This document shows positions 4,073 through 5,664 of a stretch of 5,664 nucleotides of DNA, piece after piece. The stretch lies in contig JASIBM010000118.1 of the NCBI GenBank assembly GCA_030045175.1, forward strand, positions 1 to 5,664, written 5' to 3'. The stretch comes from Streptosporangiaceae bacterium. Its GTDB lineage: Bacteria > Actinomycetota > Actinomycetes > Streptosporangiales > Streptosporangiaceae. The notes beneath the pieces are model-generated. The model had not been told where the DNA came from. It made no database searches and saw only the letters and a list, made by a program, of their open reading frames with translations. Each line of letters starts with the position of its first letter. Position 1 is the first letter of the stretch. The translations under genes and the position numbers were made by a program.

Positions 4073-5664
4073 ATGACGCCGATGCTGCGGCCCGCCGGGC
4101 CGCAGCGCGTCCGGCGGGCAGGGCAAGTCATCCTGCTGTGGAAGGCAGTCATGCTGGCCTGGCGCGCCCACCGGGGTGCGCTCGCCGGACAGCTGGCCGT
4201 CACGGTGCTGGGCGGCCTGGCGCCGGTGGCGGCGGCGGGGCTGCTACGACTGATCGTGGACGCGATAGCGAGCGGTCGCCCGCACGAGGACGTGCTGCCG
4301 CTGATCGTCGGGCTCGGCGTGGTCGGCTGCCTCAGCACCGTGATGCCGGCGGTCGGCCAGTATCTGGCCGCCCAGACCGGTCGTGCGGTGGAACGGCATA
4401 CCCTCGCCGAGCTTTTCACCGCGGTTGGCCGCCTCACTGGCCTGCGCAGGCTGGAGAACCCCGACTTCCAGGACCGGCTCCGGCTGGCCCGGCAGGCTGG
4501 GGCGACCGGGCCAGGCCAGGTGGTCACGTGCGCGATGGGCGTCGGCCAGTCTGCCCTGACGCTCGCCGGGTTCCTTGTGACGCTCGCGGTGATTAGCCCG
4601 GCGATGGCGATGATGGCGGTCGCGGCGGCGGTTCCTGCGGTATTCGCCGAACGGGCCATCGCCCGCCGGCGGATGGCGATGATCTCAGGTACCAGCCACG
4701 CGCAGCGGCGGCAGTACTTCTACTCAAGCCTGCTGTCCGAGCAAGCCGCAGCCAAGGAGATCCGCCTGTTTGACCTCGGCGGGTTCTTCCGCAGCCGGAT
4801 GCTGGGCGAGTTGCGGACCGTGCAGGACGCCGGCCAGCACGTCGACAGGCGCGTGCTGGCCACTGACAGCGCGCTCGGCGCGGCGTGCTCCCTGGCCGCC
4901 GCCGTCGGCGTGTGGTGGGCGGTGCTCGCTGCCGTGGCTGGGCGCCTGACGCTAGGCGACGTCACGATGTTCGTGGCGGCGCTTGGGGCAGTTTCTGGCA
5001 CCTTGACGGCGATCATCACGAACGCGGGCATGACCTACCAGGCGATGCTGATGTTCCGCTGCTACCAGGAGGTACTCGACGAGCAGCCGGACCTGGAACT
5101 GGCCGCCGATCCGCTGCCAGCCCGGCCGCTGCGGGGTGGCATAGAACTGCAGGACGTGTGGTTCCGGTACGGGCCGGGCACGCCGTGGATCTTGCGCGGC
5201 GTGAGCTGCCTTATCCCGCATGGCCAGGTGGTGGCGCTGGTGGGGCACAACGGCGCGGGCAAGAGCACGCTGGTGAAGCTCTTGTGCCGGCTCTACGATC
5301 CAGATCGCGGCCGGATCCTGTGGGACGGAGTCGACCTGCGCGACATCGACCTTGCCGGCCTGCGTGGCCGGATCAGCGCGGTGTTCCAGGACTACATGGA
5401 GTACGACCTGAGCGTCGCCGACAACATAGCCGTCGGCGACCTGGCCAAGGCGAGCCAGGAGCAGGCGCTGGTGGCGGCGGCCCGGCGGGCCGACATTCAT
5501 GACAGCATCGCCGCGCTGCCCAGGCAATATCAGACGCTGCTCAGCCGCGCGTACTGGGATACCTCCGACAGCGCGAATCCGCAGGCCGGGGTTCTGCTGT
5601 CCGGAGGTCAGTGGCAGCGGCTGGCGATGGCCCGCGCGTTCCTTCGCGGCGGCAGGGAACTTGC
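4073..5664 (+). CDS. ABC exporter, fused membrane and ATPase domains, 3' end cut off
   Basis: An ABCB-type half-transporter, expected to work as a homodimer in the membrane. The visible 530 residues (numbered from 4073) show the membrane domain (helices near 40-61, 75-97, 155-193, 266-286 and 295-318) and then the nucleotide domain: Walker A GHNGAGKST (391-399), Q-loop Gln439 in VFQDYMEYDLSVADNI, and signature LSGGQWQRLAMARAFLR starting at 509. Walker B and the H-loop lie beyond the window. The Q-loop-to-signature distance (about 70 residues) is longer than usual, with an insert around SRAYWDTSDSANP, as I recall from actinomycete peptide exporters. There is no N-terminal C39 peptidase domain, so it cannot cleave leaders itself. 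The start is uncertain: the ATG at 4073 lies 5 nt after the peptide stop but lacks a ribosome site, 4082 is similar, and 4151 has GGAAGG 5 nt upstream and would leave the hairpin untranslated. Residues such as VILLWKAVMLAWRAHRGA favour the longer form. The likely cargo is the adjacent cysteine-rich peptide (inference). Confidence 0.9.
   Translation, partial: MTPMLRPAGPQRVRRAGQVILLWKAVMLAWRAHRGALAGQLAVTVLGGLAPVAAAGLLRLIVDAIASGRPHEDVLPLIVGLGVVGCLSTVMPAVGQYLAAQTGRAVERHTLAELFTAVGRLTGLRRLENPDFQDRLRLARQAGATGPGQVVTCAMGVGQSALTLAGFLVTLAVISPAMAMMAVAAAVPAVFAERAIARRRMAMISGTSHAQRRQYFYSSLLSEQAAAKEIRLFDLGGFFRSRMLGELRTVQDAGQHVDRRVLATDSALGAACSLAAAVGVWWAVLAAVAGRLTLGDVTMFVAALGAVSGTLTAIITNAGMTYQAMLMFRCYQEVLDEQPDLELAADPLPARPLRGGIELQDVWFRYGPGTPWILRGVSCLIPHGQVVALVGHNGAGKSTLVKLLCRLYDPDRGRILWDGVDLRDIDLAGLRGRISAVFQDYMEYDLSVADNIAVGDLAKASQEQALVAAARRADIHDSIAALPRQYQTLLSRAYWDTSDSANPQAGVLLSGGQWQRLAMARAFLRGGREL
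4084..4106 (+). terminator. Strong hairpin between the peptide and exporter genes (attenuator candidate)
   Basis: Perfect 10-bp stem GCTGCGGCCC / GGGCCGCAGC with the 3-nt loop GCC, 17 nt after the peptide stop. No T-run follows, so it is more likely a partial terminator, RNA-stabilising or processing structure than a full intrinsic terminator. Such hairpins after precursor genes commonly give more peptide mRNA than transporter mRNA. It lies inside the exporter frame if that begins at 4073. Confidence 0.6.

Noticed and set aside
3907..4659. Minus-strand frame of 250 aa across the second peptide and exporter start
   Set aside because: Ser/Thr/Arg-rich shadow with no motif. The plus-strand reading has a strong ribosome site and clear ABC transporter motifs downstream.

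Overview
This window looks like an accessory region of a high-GC actinomycete chromosome, Streptomyces-like or a relative. Most genes have strongly G/C-ending codons. Ribosome sites match the actinobacterial anti-SD, and one regulator appears to be leaderless. No replication, phage, CRISPR, tRNA or rRNA sequence is visible. Both ends are cut inside genes.

Layout from left to right. Positions 1-511 (minus strand) hold a two-gene unit: a PadR-family regulator and, overlapping its stop by 4 nt, the start of an unrecognised gene that leaves the window. Positions 750-1106 (minus) hold an unrecognised 118-aa gene of clearly lower GC. Positions 1437-2293 (plus) hold a MauE/DoxX-like redox membrane protein, overlapping by 4 nt a 67-aa peptide gene whose eight cysteines form two identical CX3CX6CX3C blocks. 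Positions 2424 to about 3032 (plus) hold a small S26 signal-peptidase-like protease, whose end runs into a convergent alpha/beta hydrolase (2848-3576, minus). Positions 3873-4067 (plus) hold a second, unrelated eight-cysteine peptide with its own leader. A 10-bp hairpin follows, then an ABC exporter (fused membrane and ATPase domains) that continues past position 5664.

My main reading is inference: 1437-5664 is a small secreted-peptide system. Two cysteine-rich precursors would be exported by the ABC protein, trimmed by the S26 protease at Ala-rich leader ends, and oxidised to disulfide-stapled products with help from the MauE-like protein. No lanthionine synthetase, radical SAM enzyme, YcaO or C39 peptidase domain is seen in the window. 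That favours plain disulfides over thioether chemistry, although such genes could lie to the right.

The three plus-strand units share an upstream sequence: CTGCC[C/T]G, then TGAC, a CAC..GTG dyad, then [C/T]TGAT. It lies at 1336, 2301 and 3802. At the third site it is preceded by an 11-nt-period tandem array of the same CTGCCGGATGAC word. This suggests one activator controls both peptide genes and the accessory genes, and it is the best sequence evidence that they form one regulon. The hydrolase lies inverted between them and may be unrelated.
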